A program made the translations under genes and the position numbers. The notes below the pieces were generated by a model. The model saw nothing but the letters and a program-made list of their open reading frames with translations. It ran no database searches and was not told where the DNA came from. This document shows positions 27,001 through 41,929 of a DNA stretch of 64,000 bases, one piece after another. Source of the DNA: Marthasterias glacialis. Taxonomy: Eukaryota; Echinodermata; Asteroidea; Forcipulatida; Asteriidae. The DNA is taken from positions 9,422,320 to 9,486,319 of the forward strand of contig OU452219.1 in assembly GCA_911728455.2 (NCBI GenBank), given 5' to 3'. Positions within the stretch are counted from its first letter, which is position 1; each line of letters begins with the position of its first letter.

Positions 27001-30000
27001 CTCTCCCATGGTAAGTGCAATGGCTTTTGGGAATCACAAAATCAACGTCACCGCAAGTGCGATGGATTTGAGGCTAGTGATGAGTTCGCAAGAGAAATAG
27101 CGACCACTGCAAAAGAGGAGTTTAGCGAAATACGTTTTGGTCTCATGGCCAGTTTGGCTGTGCTGTACAGAATCCATTAAACTTGGGCAACACCAGGGGA
27201 TGGGGGTGTGCTCTAATCTTATCATCTAAATGCATCTAGGCCTGTTTACATTTAACTTTGACAATTAACAAAACAAATTGCAGTTAACTACAAATTTAAG
27301 ATGAGCCAAATGCTTTCCTTTTGTTTGACTTGCCAAACTCAACGAAAGCAGTTGTCAGTTCAATTGCTGCTAATTGCTCATGTGATGGCTGTTACTGTTT
27401 CAAATGATCTTTGGTGTAATTTCCAGGTTGTATAGCTTCTGACTGGCACCCCTAATAAAGACATTGACAAATTAGGGAGACAGCCATCATAGGGCTAGAT
27501 ATCTCAGTTAGTAGAGTGCCAGCACGCTAATCCAGAGGTCGCAAGTTCAAATCCTGTTCTGGTCAATCCTTCTTTGTTCACCCCAAAATTGAATTCGAGT
27601 AGCCCATGTAAGTTTCCCTTGTGGCCTATTATTGTTTCAAATATACCTACTTTCTTTTCCTAACAAATGATCCCTCTTTGTATAGGTAAATTTCCATTTA
27701 TTTACCCACCCGCAATAAAAAAAAATAATAAAAAAGAAGTTATAAATACCCATGGTAATGTGAAGGTATCGATATTATAAACACTTAGAGACGATTTGCT
27801 CTACTTGTTACTTCTCCATGATCCAATAGGAGATTCAGCCTTGGTTGTAATGGGAAAAAATATCCGTTAAATATACTGGTACGCTCCATCCAAATTAACG
27901 ACCCCTAAAAACTACAATAAATAAACACTGCCAGCAGCAACAACAAGCCAACATCTGCCTGCGTTAATCTTAAACGGTTCAAATACAAAACGAATATCAC
28001 ACAAAATGCAAAAGAGCATTATGTAGATGCTCTCCGTATACTTTTAAACCGACTAAAATAATCCACTAGACACCCAATTTGTTTTTCATTGTCAGTAAAT
28101 TATTTTCAATTTGCTGGCAAGTTTGCCGCGGTACACATTTTAAAAAAATAATGTATGGTATTGTATGTATGGTATTATGTGAGAGAAGCATCGGAGGATT
28201 TCCATTGATCCTGTTAAATGCACTGGACATTTTGCATGCTATCCAAAAGCTCTGGTCTGCTTATCGTGAAACAACGCTCAAACAAATTTAACAACTAGTA
28301 AAACTTAGCAGGGTCCTGGGGGGGGGGGGGCGTCTTTGGCAACACAGAACAGAAATAAGTTTCTGACGTAAAATTCTCTGACCAAAACAATTTCTGAGAG
28401 AGATACGCAAAAACGGCTCAGTAACCAGAAACAGTTTATGATGTAGGTACATCGCTTGAAAATTAATATTTTCAAAATATACTGCCTTCATTTTATTTTC
28501 AAGTAATGGAACTTAATCTTTTTATAATTTTATCAATATTATTAGATTGGCAGGCCTTAATGTTGTTTTTTTTTTTTTTTTAATTCTGTTGACATTTTGT
28601 TGTTAGTTTGTGGACTCTGCCATCTTGAAACCAAGCCTTACTGAGCCAATAACTCAGTTATGGTTTGGTCGGAACAGCTGGGCCATAGCGGTTGAACTTG
28701 GAGCTCGAAAACGCCTAACCAATGACCGAAGCTCTACCATGTTTCTGCCGATCGGGGCCTCCAAAACACGCCCCTTGTCACCTGTTTTTACTAGGGAAAT
28801 TTTAAAGAAACTTTGTACTTCACACAAGTAGCAGTTGCAACCAGAAAAAAAGGTGCTCTGTTGACTCTGAATAATTTTCCTTAAACTGTATGATCATGCC
28901 ATATCCATTGACTTTGCCGTGTTCAGTATCTATTGCAATCTAACAGCACAGTGGCACAACTCATCCAAGCAACTGTAGGGCATGATGAGGGAACACTCGG
29001 CCTGAAAATCATCGGTCTGAGAAAATTCTTTTGAATAAAAGGGTCACAGAGTGTAGAATTACTCTGGGTAGACATCAAAATCCTACGACTCCGGAAAACA
29101 CATCAGATACGACTGAAATATGATATTGACTATACTAGCAAGGCAAATGTCAAACCCCATAATGGTCTCTATGTGTACGCATCCAGCCCACATGACTTTC
29201 ACTGATGGGGGGGGGGGGGGGCTGAGAGAAGCAATTCAGCACACAAGAGAACGTTTTGTAGCAGAGTAATTTATCAGTAAGGGTTGACCCAGTGTAGCTA
29301 AAGGATGAACTTACCCGTTACAATGAGAAATTTATCCTCTGCTATTCTCCGTGCCGGCCCGAGATTGGAGAGCACTCTTCTCTTATCTGCCCGAGGATCA
29401 CATTCTATCCACAACCCTAGCAACAAGAAAATGAAGAAGAAAAACAAATTGAAAAAAATAAAAAAATCTTGGCAAAAATGTACCCTGTATTTAATCCTCT
29501 GAAAATATTCAGGATAAGAGTACGCACCGAACAGTAAAATAGCGACCATAACAACAGAAATGGATTTCCATGGGTTGATAGTATTATGCGTCCAAAAAAA
29601 GGATGGCTTCGTGTCAAGTATAGCATTTGTTATGATTTGAGTTTAATTAACTGATGACTCAATATACAACAAAACAATTGATATTGTCATAATTTCTCGT
29701 TGCATTTAGATGTACTGTTTGCATTGAATTACAACAGAAGTTTTATTTCATGTTCATAAATACCCAAGGTGGTCACATGACCATGTTTACCTGGTATTAA
29801 ACGGCTGATAAAGACATAGCTGGAGCTGTTTAAGACAGGTTATTTTAGTCTGGTTTACCCAAGGAGGTCACATGACCATGTTTACCTGGTATTAAATGAC
29901 TGATAAAGACATGGTTGGAGCTGTTTAAGACTGGTTAGTTTAGTCTGGTTTCCTGCTTTGATACTCTAACACTAGAAAACGTTTACTTTATACCCTAGTT

Positions 30001-33000
30001 ACACCAAGTCAATAAGTTGTCATTACATTTGTCTTCATATCATGTTTATATCAATACTGCTGGCTAGTATGAGCACAGAATGCGCATTCATAACTTCAGC
30101 TATGTCTTTATCAGCTGATTAAAACCGGTCTTTAACGCGGGTTTTGTGACCACCTTGCAACCAATAGGACTGCATAAACTGTCTGGGGTATTTATGAATG
30201 TTTTATATAGAATGTTACATAATTAAATATCATGATTGGCGTATATGAGTGCTGGACAAAATAAAGGAGAAGACTTTACCCTGGCCATTGCGACACACTG
30301 CAATGTCTCCATTCAGCTCCTCTTTATCAAGAACAAACTGTTGGCCGTTTACCTGAAACATAAGTTATCATATTACAACACCTGATGGTAAAACAATATG
30401 TACATTACTGTCAAGGATTGAGAATTGTTCAAACATTGAATAAATACAACAACAAAAAACACTACACTTTCTTCTGAAATCTTTCTTTTTTATACACCCA
30501 ACTGACCCTGGGAAAAGTTTCCATATCCGGCTGCCACTTTCCAAGGGATTTCTTTTAGATCTTTTAATTGGATGTTGGGCTTTATTAACATTTTTTAACA
30601 TTCCTCTCCAGGAATTGGTAGCTAAAACGCTAATTATTGACCTTTAAAAAAGAAAAATCAAGCGGACATTTCATCGCGCGGCCGGAACTTTCGCGCATTC
30701 ATGCCCGAAGGAACTAAAACGGCATTTAGCGAGTAGCGTTGTCAAGCCCAACATAGACGTGAAAATGGCTTATTTTTTCAAGATTTCAACACTTTGTAAT
30801 CATTCAAAGTGCCTGTTCCTCTCTGTATATATTCTGTCAACCTTTCTGGATGCGTAAGGATTTAATTTGACCTAAATTAAGGGAGATAAAGTGGCAGCCG
30901 GATACGGCATTTTTGCCTGACCCTGTACTGATGTATCGCATGGCTACTGTCTGCCCATGGTCTGCCATTTTGGGAGTCAGATTGCGTGTGAAGATACGGT
31001 GCGCATCTAACTTCACACGTCACCTAAAATGCTCGCTGCACAATAACACAAGAGGAAAGTGATTACCAGAATGGCACAAGCAAGACTTATCGTATTATGA
31101 CGTCAGGTAAATTGGGTCATCACTAAACTAAACTATACTAACTGCCCGCAGAAATACTTTTGCCTGAAATACGACTGTGAACACACACAGCATAATATAA
31201 GATACACAAAGTAATAGTAATAATAATAACGGAATAATTGGGAACAACGCAGTATTCTAGACGGAAATATCTCTTCAGACAACCAATTTCACCCGATGAT
31301 TTCACCACAATCAAAATTGGTTGCACCATTTTGGGAGTAGGTCTCCTCGTGCGTTTCTGTGTAGCGAGCATTTAAGGCGATGGTCCAATAAAGATTGCTA
31401 TGGAATCCTTTTGATAACTTCTGAGAGGGTTGAGGCTTACAAGGCTGAAACTTGCCGGTCACTGTGCCAGGAGGGAAGAAGAAGCAGTGTCTAAGGACCT
31501 TCCATGGCAGCCCCAAACACGGAAAGAGAGCTAGAGGTCGACCCCCTAGAAAGGATGACATCAAACTCCTGTCAGAAGATACAGGCTTTAATTGGACAGG
31601 ACATGAAGAACTGCATGCTAGACAGAGCTGTGTGGAAGGCCATTGCGGAAGTCTGACCCTTCGGGTCACAATATAAGCAAGCAAGGCGACGCGCAAGCGT
31701 TAACACGCTCATCATATCATTACATGCAATTTGGTTCCCAAAATGGCAGACCATGGGCCGACAGTAGCCATGTGTGACGTCACTGCAGGGAGGGTCTATT
31801 TGTATTGGTGTCTACTTTAGAAATATTATCCAGTTTTTGGTAACTCAACCAATGGTGTAGATCATGACTGTAAGTGGATCCACAGCCAGTGATCCATATC
31901 GATTTTAATTCACGTACAAACGTGACCAAGTTCCGATACATACTCTGTTTTTTCTCAAGATCACTTGCCGCTTCTCAGAAGCCTGTATTACAAACAAGCT
32001 GGTTAGGTCTCGATTCTAAAACCGTTTTCAATGATTGGCATTTCGCAGAGTCAAATTATATCAGTTCACCATTGGGAAAATAAGCAATAATTCTTTGAAA
32101 ACTAACTTGAACAACTGAAAGTAATGCTGAGAGATACCCTAAGACGTTGATCTATTTGAGGTATTTTAATTTCTCAGTTTCAAGAAAGTCTTGAAAGTCA
32201 GTACATTCAGTCAAGACTAGAACATTACAAAAACATCTTCAGGCATTTGTGCTAATTCATCACAACAGTGAGTTCTCTGAACAAGCAAATCATTTCCACG
32301 TATACCTTCTGTTAAAGAAGGTAGAATTTCTTAAGGCTGCATTTACAGACAATGGTGCAAATCTCTTTTTCATGAACATGTCTAACAAAACAAACCTGAG
32401 CGCAATTAGTTACGAATCAGCAACAACAACAAAAACCTCCATGATATCCATTATACGTTAACATTCAACCACCACATACTGAAAAAAAAAAAAAAAATCA
32501 CACGATCTTAAGAGCTACAAGCTCAGCATCTAATGTATTCTGTGGACTTGTCGTTTACAATTTTGCAGCAAACAAATTTAGACTTAATCACGAGAGGCTG
32601 CCAGAAGTTTTCTGACACATTGCCCATCGAAAAGGTGACCAAGCTGAACCAAATACGAGGATATATTAATTCTACACTGAAACCCTAGGGGTTGTTTTCA
32701 CAGCATCAGTCTTGTTTTTTTTCATATAGGGAAGGCCAAGTGACAAATGTTCAATACACATATCCTTAAAGGGAGAAACACTTGGGTGTATTCTATTTTT
32801 TTTAATTTTAAGGTTTAATACAGTATCAGTCTTTTGGAGGAGTGCACTTGTTCCAGTCTGGTTTACATGAATGACATCACAGAATTATTAAGTGACGTTT
32901 GAAGCTTTGCGTGGTGTGGATATTAGGACGCATTTACTTAGTAAACTTGCGGGTACAACCATGTACAAATCTCTTTTTGGGAGGAGTGGTGGCTCTGAAA

Positions 33001-36000
33001 AGAGCCAGTGTGGTCTCGACGTTCTCGAACAGTATACTCTGCTCGTCTTCAGGAGAATGCAGACGAGAAGAGTATACTGTTCGTAGCATCAAGACCACAA
33101 CGGCTCTTTTCAGAGCCACCACTCCTCCCAAAAGAGATTTGTACCCACAAGTTTACTAGTAACTGTTAGGTCCTATCACAGAATTACAATTATTTGAATT
33201 ACATGCAATGAAAAATGTAATTGTTTCGAATTTTTTTAAGCGACAGACTTTCTTGTTAATCATCTTTTGTGTAACAAATACTTTCGTTGCACTTTCTATA
33301 CATTACTGTACGAACCGAGTGAATAAAAATACAAAAACCTGCACATGTTGTTTGAATGATTTATTTCCTGCAGTCGATTGGACTGGGAAAATAATGGGAT
33401 TCTCCCGAAGCGACAGACGTTCGTATCTTCACTTTAAATTATGCGATAAAAAGCATCCTGCCATGTAAAAAATGTCCCAGTATCAGACTGATAATGTTCT
33501 GCAACCATAGCAATAGAACCTGGAAAGTGCTACGTGCTTCGTTAACCATGCAGCATGCCTGAGAGACTATCTCAGGCACACGCAAAGTCATTTTATGACA
33601 CCATTGTTGAAATATGCATACCTGTATGGCAGTTACATGTAACGTCATTGGTTGAGCGCAATGTTGTGTGTCTACATCATTGTGCGTCTACATCATGCAA
33701 TGATGTAGTGTTACAGGGAAAAACAACCGGACAGTTTCATATAAAGACTCATAGAATCAATCTTCTAAAATTCAAAAGTTTCTTTCTCATACTCCGAGGT
33801 CTAATAATAACAAGTGTCATGACCGGGATTCGAACCCACGCCCCGATGACTTGACCACCAGAACTCAAGTCCGGTGCACTAGACCGCTCGGCCATGACAC
33901 ACTAGTGGTAAGACATCTGCTCTAGAATGGCGGGGGTCGTGGGTTCGAATCCCACTCGATTAGTATGCCTGTGGGTTTTTTTCCTAGCCCTGGGGGTTCC
34001 AAAGGACAATAGGCTTCTCTGGGATCCCAAGACCACTAATCAACACACCAAGTTTGGAGTTGATATGCCAAGTTTCCCTGGAGTTATTGCTCAATTAATA
34101 TTTCTTTTGTTTCTGCCATAATGACCTTGAAATTTGACCTCGGGGGGGTCTACTGGGGGATCACAAGACCAATCCACACACCAAGTTTGTCGTTGATATG
34201 CCAAGTCCTTCTTGCGTTACCGCTCAGACAATGAATGCACACAAGTAACCAACCCCGGTGTGTAATGACCTCCGATTGTGGACCCTCCTTTGTTCGTCTC
34301 TCCCTTTGTACTGACAAGCGTGAACCCCATTGTTTTCCTTTGTGATAGCAATCATTGACCTGTTGTCCCTTTCGTTATAAGTCCTCGGTTTGAATGTCAC
34401 TACAAGTACACACCCACACACACACACACACAGAAGGACAAGGCAAACACTATGACCCTTCATGTGTTGAATTCCAGAGAATTTATCGATGTTATAACTA
34501 CGAGGAAAGATCACATGTTTGTGAGCCTGAGTCTCCCCTAGGTCTAGAGGATAAAGCCCCTGAAAATCCTGTATTACAAAAAAAATATAGCAGTTCTCCA
34601 TATGACCAGAATTAGACCAAAGTACTGCAACGTCACTTTGTGTTTACAATGTGCGCTCTTCTATATGGAGCTTCGAGTCCATAAAAAAGCACACATGTCA
34701 ACACACAGTGACGTCATCAAAACATGGGTCTGTTGAACATCGTATATGGATTGTGGGCCTGCAGTGAGTATCCCTTTACTCTATCAGAAGATACCATTCT
34801 ACTACCAGGATAGTCAATTTCACAGGACTATCCACACTCTCCGAGTCACCCAAAATAAAGAACGAGAAGTTTGTTGACAATTTGTGGATCCTTTCTTCCT
34901 CTTCACAGGGTGTAGTTCACTTTTCTCACCCAAATTACATAATGACATTGGCCACAAACCCTTAAGAAATGAGGAAAACCCACAGAACTTCTTGACAACA
35001 AAAAATGTTGATCGTTTGGCAGAAAATAGCACGGCACCAACGACAAACAATATCTATCATGTGGCATTGGCATTGGTTATCTGTTTGTTTTGTTTTTGTG
35101 TTTTTTTGCACAACAACTTTCTGAGTTAAGCATGCTTGTGAAATTGACCCTGGCCTAAAATTATCATTTTTGTAGCATTTAAAAAAAACCATCTACAGCT
35201 AAAGTGACACATGCTCATATGGGTTGAATAAAAAGACACCGTTGTAATACACAAAAGTGTAATTACTTTTGTTCTGAGGAATTTCCACTGACAAAAGAGT
35301 GTCATGTACATGAATCCTGGGCCCAATTTCATAGAGCTGTGTCAGCACTGAATATTGCTTAACAATTTTTTTCTAAAAAGCAAAGAGCAGGATACCAGTC
35401 ACATATTGCACTTGTGACATGGTACTTTGGCTGGTAACCTTATTCTGGTAAGCATAATTTTGTTGTGCTTAGCTACTTTTTGCGCTGAAGCAGCTCTATG
35501 ATGAGTGGAAAGAAATAGCTCCACAGGGTTCCACTTAATTCCACTGACAAAATAGCGCCCTCTAACGATCGTTGGCACATCATAGCGGCCAGTGCAATTT
35601 CTGGTTCTCCTCAAATAAAAATTATTGATGTTCTTACTGGATGCAAGCTTGCCGGGAGATGCGACGTAATCGGTTCGGCAAATATGCGTAGCAAAGTGCA
35701 AGTGGTAAAGTACACAACGCGGCTGTGTGCACAGTGTTGTCAAACCCAGGGTCCGATCAAGAATTATTGCCCTTAATTAACATTTGCTAATAAGTGAAGC
35801 TACCATGTTGCTTTGTGGACCCTGCCCTGTGCCGGCTGGAAGTGCGTGTACGTACATTCAGTTCAACCATGTACAGTAATAAAGACATTGTACTATTTTT
35901 TTAACGGTCATTCGAGGAAAATCCATTTCAGATTTTTCATTTTAAAGAACACAACTGCTAACAAATTGGGTAATTAGTAATTGCACCAAAGAATGGTTCT

Positions 36001-39000
36001 GTCTGAAATGATACTATCTTTAATAAAATTGTACTTAAAAAAGAAAAATAAAGCATACAAAAAATTTCCAAAACATAAAAACACATGCACTGGATGGTTT
36101 TTTTTTCACAGGTGAGCTAGGGTGTGCACAATGCTGGTAAGATTGAACACATTAATGTTTACAGATTTACGTATGACTTACAAAAGATGGCCATGGTGCA
36201 AAACTTCCCTTGGAAAATACTTTTGCCTGAGATGCGATATAGTTTTCAGGAATTGAGTAAAACCATTAGTTTTGATCTCACAAGTCCAAAATTTGACGTT
36301 AGAAAACAGTGACGGGATGTTTCGCTACTTTCTTGTGACTCCAATGACCTATTAGCACTTTAACTTTCACAGATTGGCATTTCATGTTTCTGTTGGGTGA
36401 CACACGAAGTGCAGATGCTGGTCTTGGACAAAATTGACCAATGTTGGCTTGTGTGCTTTGAGATATGTTGACAACTGAGAATTTCAATTTTTAAATGTTT
36501 CCTTCCATCAAAAAAAAAAAGTTGTTGTAACTTCCCTTTACCACAATACAAACCAAAGCTATCACATGTTTGAACTGTAAACGGTTTGCATGGATGTTCC
36601 TCAGAAAAATGGGAGTGAAATGACCGTTTACCAATCAACATCATGGCTGACTTGTCTCGTGCATCAGACTTCAAGCTCTGATGGCTGAATCATCAGAGTG
36701 GGGGTTCGATTCCTGGTCATGACATTTATACACTTAAGCAAGGATCTTGACCATAGCTGCTTCTCTTAATTAACCCCGGTGTATAAATGGGAGCCTGAGA
36801 CGATCGAGACAGCGTTGTGTTGGATTAACCCCTTTTAAATAGCGCCAATTTAAGCAGCTTGGGGTTGTATGCTCCCAAGGGGAGTTGAGAAACTGAACAG
36901 AACTTTGAGGAATGGTCTAAGTATGCCTGATGAACAGGGTTAATAATGCTGTGAAGCGCCTTGATCTAGCTACCAGGATATCTGTGCTATACAACAGTGT
37001 TATCAAAAGAGTGTGATGTACGTTTAAAATATCTAATACCTTGAGACAGACTGTCAAGGTTGACAGCATTGGTCAGGTTGTTTTAAAGACTTTCAGTAAT
37101 TTCTCATGGAGAATGTAGGGTAATGCATTGCCCCAATTTTCTGACCCTCGCAAATTACAGCTAAATAAACCTTCTAAATACCTGAATGGTCTCCGCTCTG
37201 CAATGGCGTGAGAGTTGGCTTCCTTGCAAAATACTGAAGGCTTCCACATTGCTCGTCGTTAGGCTGGCACGCTCGGCGCTGAAAGTTATCTAAGAGATGA
37301 GGAGATAAGAGCATTACCATTCAAAATCATGCAGTACAACCCCCGGCACTCAAATACAGATCTTAAAAATGTCTCAGAGTGTTTATTTGTTTTTCCGACC
37401 TTCTCCGGTTTGTATCGAATGAAATATTTCCCCGTCAATAAGATTTGAGGTGGGAAGTGGGGGGGGATGTTGGGGGGTACCCTAGAAGAGACTGGAAGAT
37501 CTGATCTCGACTCGAGCAAAATTCATTAAATCAAAGCTAATCATTTCTGAGGCTGGGTGGGATTTATGGGACGCCCTTAAGCAAAGTTTGGAGTCTCTAA
37601 GATGTGGTGGGTTGACCCATTTAAAGGGCATGCACACCATTTACAATTACCCAAGCAAAAATTTTCACAACCTGAATGATTGTTAAAGGGGCTGTATCGT
37701 CATGATCACAGCAGGCCTGTGGCTGTGCATGGAAAGATGAACTCTTACCCAGATACTCAGGCGCGCGCGCTTGCGGTCAAATCACAAAGGGTGCTGTCAA
37801 ACTGTGACGTGACCGCCGGTGCACACGCCCGCGTAGTTACTGGGTTATTCCATTTACTGCTATAATCATAACGACACAGCCCCTTTAATGGTTTTTAACA
37901 CCACGAGAAACCATTTTAACATACATTTACTTTGTTCCTTTTTTTTTTTCTTTTTTTCAGGAAATGAAATTGCTCACAATTAATTTAAGATTGCTCATCA
38001 TTAGGCCCCTAAACGAGAGGAAAGACTAAAGCCAAACACCAGAGCGAAAACAACGCCCTAGCAATAATCTGCATATCAAAACAGGATTGAAAACAACAAT
38101 GACAATTATAAATTTATGCAGGTTCCAACATCACATGGGAGTCATTCAGCAAACAGTGCTTTATAGCCACTGAGTTCAAGCAGATTGAAACAATGGTACT
38201 ACATGCATAGTATGTCACATCACTAGCCCTATCAGAGCTGCTTCTACATGATACAGCCACAGTGGCGTAAGCAGACATATATTCATTTGTGGGGGCGGGG
38301 GAGGGGGTGGCAAGTCGGGGCAAAGACATCATTTGGGAGCAATTTAATGTATTGAACCATTCATTTTTGCATTTTTTGATGTCATGGGGGAAGAGGAGGC
38401 AAGGGGGGGGCAAGGGTTCTAAGTGGGGGCTCTCCCCAATGTACAGCTACAAACCTTCCTAGCTTAAAATTTTGTTATTGTTGCTGGTTTTATCAGACAG
38501 AATAACCTAAATATTCACAGAAAAAAAGTTGATTTGGTTCGATTCTTCTGTACATCAAAACTAAGGAGCAATATGCCCCCTGCTACTTCACTCACACGAC
38601 TCCTTGCATTCAATTTCATTTTGCAAAAAACAGTTTTTACCTCACACCTCATCAAGGTTGATTTCAATTAATGCTAGTTCACAATTGTTTTTCTTCTGTT
38701 CTCATCTAAAGAGAGCCTTTGAACTAGATTGATGGCGCTCTACAAGATTGGATGGACTGAATTCTACGTGTGAGTGTACAAACCTCATATCTCACCACAA
38801 ACTCTGCTTTTAAGGACATGGGGATCTTGGGGTGGGGGGGGGGGGGAGTTCAGAAGTTACAGCTCTTAATCTAGTTTTGGTCTCATCGGCCAAACAGACC
38901 ACAAAGTATTTAGGACAAACTGGTAATGGTGAACAAATCACATTACACGTAGTGCAGACCCAACACTGAGATCTGGAGGTTCGGGACAAGACAAGACTGA

Positions 39001-41892
39001 AGAATGTCTTCATCCAATGTGAGGAAAATGTCGGACACCCCAGTAGGCAGACTAAAATTAAGAACAGGGCCCAATTTCATATAGCTGTTAAGCAGAAAAA
39101 CTTGCTGAGCACGATTTTCTGCTAAACAGCTTCATGAAATTTGCCCCAACGGTGTCGAGATTGATGAGCTGGTGAGACTCAGCATAAACTATTATGCAAT
39201 GTTTTCTGAAAAGTTTTTTTTTTTAAACTACCAGAACTTAGAAGCAGCTGTACTCCAGTTTTACTTTGAAAAAGTATGACTGCTTCTTGCTTTCAAGTAA
39301 AACTGGAAATAAGCAAAAAATAAAAAAAACAATCAAATTTAAAGGCAGATTTTCCAGGGAGGTAATGCTATCCATTCATCTGAAACATGGTCATCAGTAC
39401 AGATTACAAATGTGTCACTATGCATTTAACCTAAAAAAAAACCAACACTCCATCAGGCAATAGACCGGCCTATTAAGCCCCGCCCCTAAACATAATGACC
39501 AATCACAGCATTGGCTACATCACCACTGTACACGTGGGCAGCACAATGTGCATCTCTTCAATGCCACACTGCAGGACAGGAAAGCGCGCTATAAGCACGC
39601 ACACACATGTTTGCATTTTCCAATAGGAATTTTACCGTGTCGGCCTTTTGTCAGACTTTCGGTGGCGTAGCCAAGGCTGTGACTGGTCAACACATAACGG
39701 GGCGGGGCTTAATGGATCAGTCTTTTTTTTGAGAGAAGACAAGGTTTTTTTTCCTTCCAGTGGATTGCTGAATAAAAATGGCGAGTGAATCGAGCACACA
39801 TGTACGGCAGAATTACATCTTGAAACAAGGTTTCACGATGAGCAATCTGAAACTCTAGATCGTCCACCTCTTTTAAAGTCCATCTGTATGTCATACCATC
39901 AGTTGATTTGTATGACAAACATTATTCTTTTGCTAGTGCAGATCGTTCACCAGGAGCTTCAATGTGACAACCACTGAATAAGTTACCATGGTACCGATGG
40001 TCCCAACGATGCTTTGTAGCCATAGCAACCCCCCATCAATTACTTATGTTACTATGCAAATACTATCCTACATATGTACAATCTCATCTGTTAAATATGT
40101 GATGTCTGGGAGCAAATGCTAGCGTGCAACCATTGCCACTGTTTACGTGTTGCTATGGAGCTTACAATGCACGGAGCAAGGCCAGGCATAAAACAAAACA
40201 ATTATTTTAATCCCATTGATTATTCAATTTACATGTCAATGTTATTTAAGTGTCTAGTTGTGTTTTGAAAATACAACTTATTATGGAGGGGAAAAAAGTA
40301 AATAAAAACAAAAGTAGACTTAATAATCCACTGCAGATGTCATGCATCAGAATCTTCTGCCGTTACTTGGGTGCAAATATGCCAAGCGTTTACTTTTAAA
40401 CAAAAAACCAAAATGCATCCCAGGTATTTCCGGCCAATTATGTCGACTTAAATATGCTATAAACAGTCAGCATGACACAAGCGTAAATGTATCCCAGTAA
40501 TGGTAAGAAACACTGGTCCAAGAAAAATTGGGAGACCTTTGAGAAGCTGGCGGCAAGCAAACACGACAGCCCTTTTTGATAGTTCTGAGCTACACACGCA
40601 TGCTCAGTACTGCGCATGTAGTTCAAAAATCTCTCGTTGAAATCAGCAGTGATGCATGCAAAATCATTACATCATATTCCCCTAATTCTTGGTTAATTTG
40701 AAAGTAATGCTGCCATATTAATGACCCCCCCCCCCCACCCATTAGCTAATGTGACGCATACATCAGTGTCAATTATCAATAGTTTGGTAGCCGACAACCT
40801 TTTCATTCTCGACAGAGCTGCATGCAGCCTTTTCATCACATTCGCCAAAATACATGTAGTTACCATTTTCAAAGCGTGGTTGCCCCTGCAAAATGGACAA
40901 AATCAGTCTGGCTATTGAGCGAGTATGCTGAAAAATCATTGCGGCGTACGCGCGTGCATTGGTTGCACACACAGACACTTTAAGACATGTATTTTGGAAA
41001 TCTGCGCACCCTTTGGATTGCTTACTTATACACCTTAGTATGCAGAGTTGAGACTTAAGAAGGCAAACTCATGGATAAGGCCAAAAGTAATTGATTAGAA
41101 AATGAAATCAAAAAACTGATGTTGTCAATATCTCACAAAACTTGTCCCTGTTTCATAGGACGCCCTTTCTTTCGAAGTAGAGAATTTAAAGTAGAACTGA
41201 TAAGAACGGCTTTAAATTATGGGACACTCATTTCATGGCAACAGCAGCAAACGCACTGAGCAGCACTAACATTGAGCCCCACTCTTTCCTAATATTAGTC
41301 CCTGGTAAGTAAATAAAGCTGATTGGTCGTGGATGCAAGTCTAGTCCCCCGGCTACCACTAAAAAAAAAAAAAAAAAACATATGCGACACACAACAAATA
41401 GCCCCAGGATATACTTTGTACTCTACTTCCCATAAGTAAATTTCAACCAAAAAAAACGGCCATCTTTTTGTCAATATTCAATTCATTGTCCCTTTTATTT
41501 TGTCCTTGCGTCTGCCCTTTTCTTGTCTTTTGTACAATCAGCCATTTAAATAACCCTCCTGACTGGGTATTTTTCCATCCACCATTGGATGGCTTCTTTT
41601 GTGATGGCCCTTCATCACTCATCTTCCCTCTTATGCTATTCAACGGTAAACTATTGATGCCCGAGTGGAAGTAAATCAACTTAAAACATGAACGCACTGT
41701 CCTGGGTTAGGATCACTGCGTCAGTCTGATGATTTTTTCGTGACGAGCATTGTGCATTTTCCACCGTCGATAATGAAACTATAACTATATTACCCAAGAC
41801 TCTTGGATATTTTAATGATCAAAGACCAAGTTGGAAAAAACGTAAGGTTTGCTGCCATGGTAACACCTGAGTGGGGAAGGGGACATACTTTT

Positions 41893-41929
<37 letters not shown>

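Noticed and set aside
26965..27180. Plus-strand 71-codon frame
   Set aside because: Short, no known domain, and no neighbouring exon continues it.
31289..31696. Minus-strand frame of 135 codons
   Set aside because: It is the antisense of a LINE tail whose recognisable motifs are on the plus strand.
33812..33905. Functional nuclear tRNA gene
   Set aside because: It is tRNA-like with good boxes, but the same head is attached to SINE bodies elsewhere in the window and this copy is followed by SINE-type CACTTG and an ATT-like tail.
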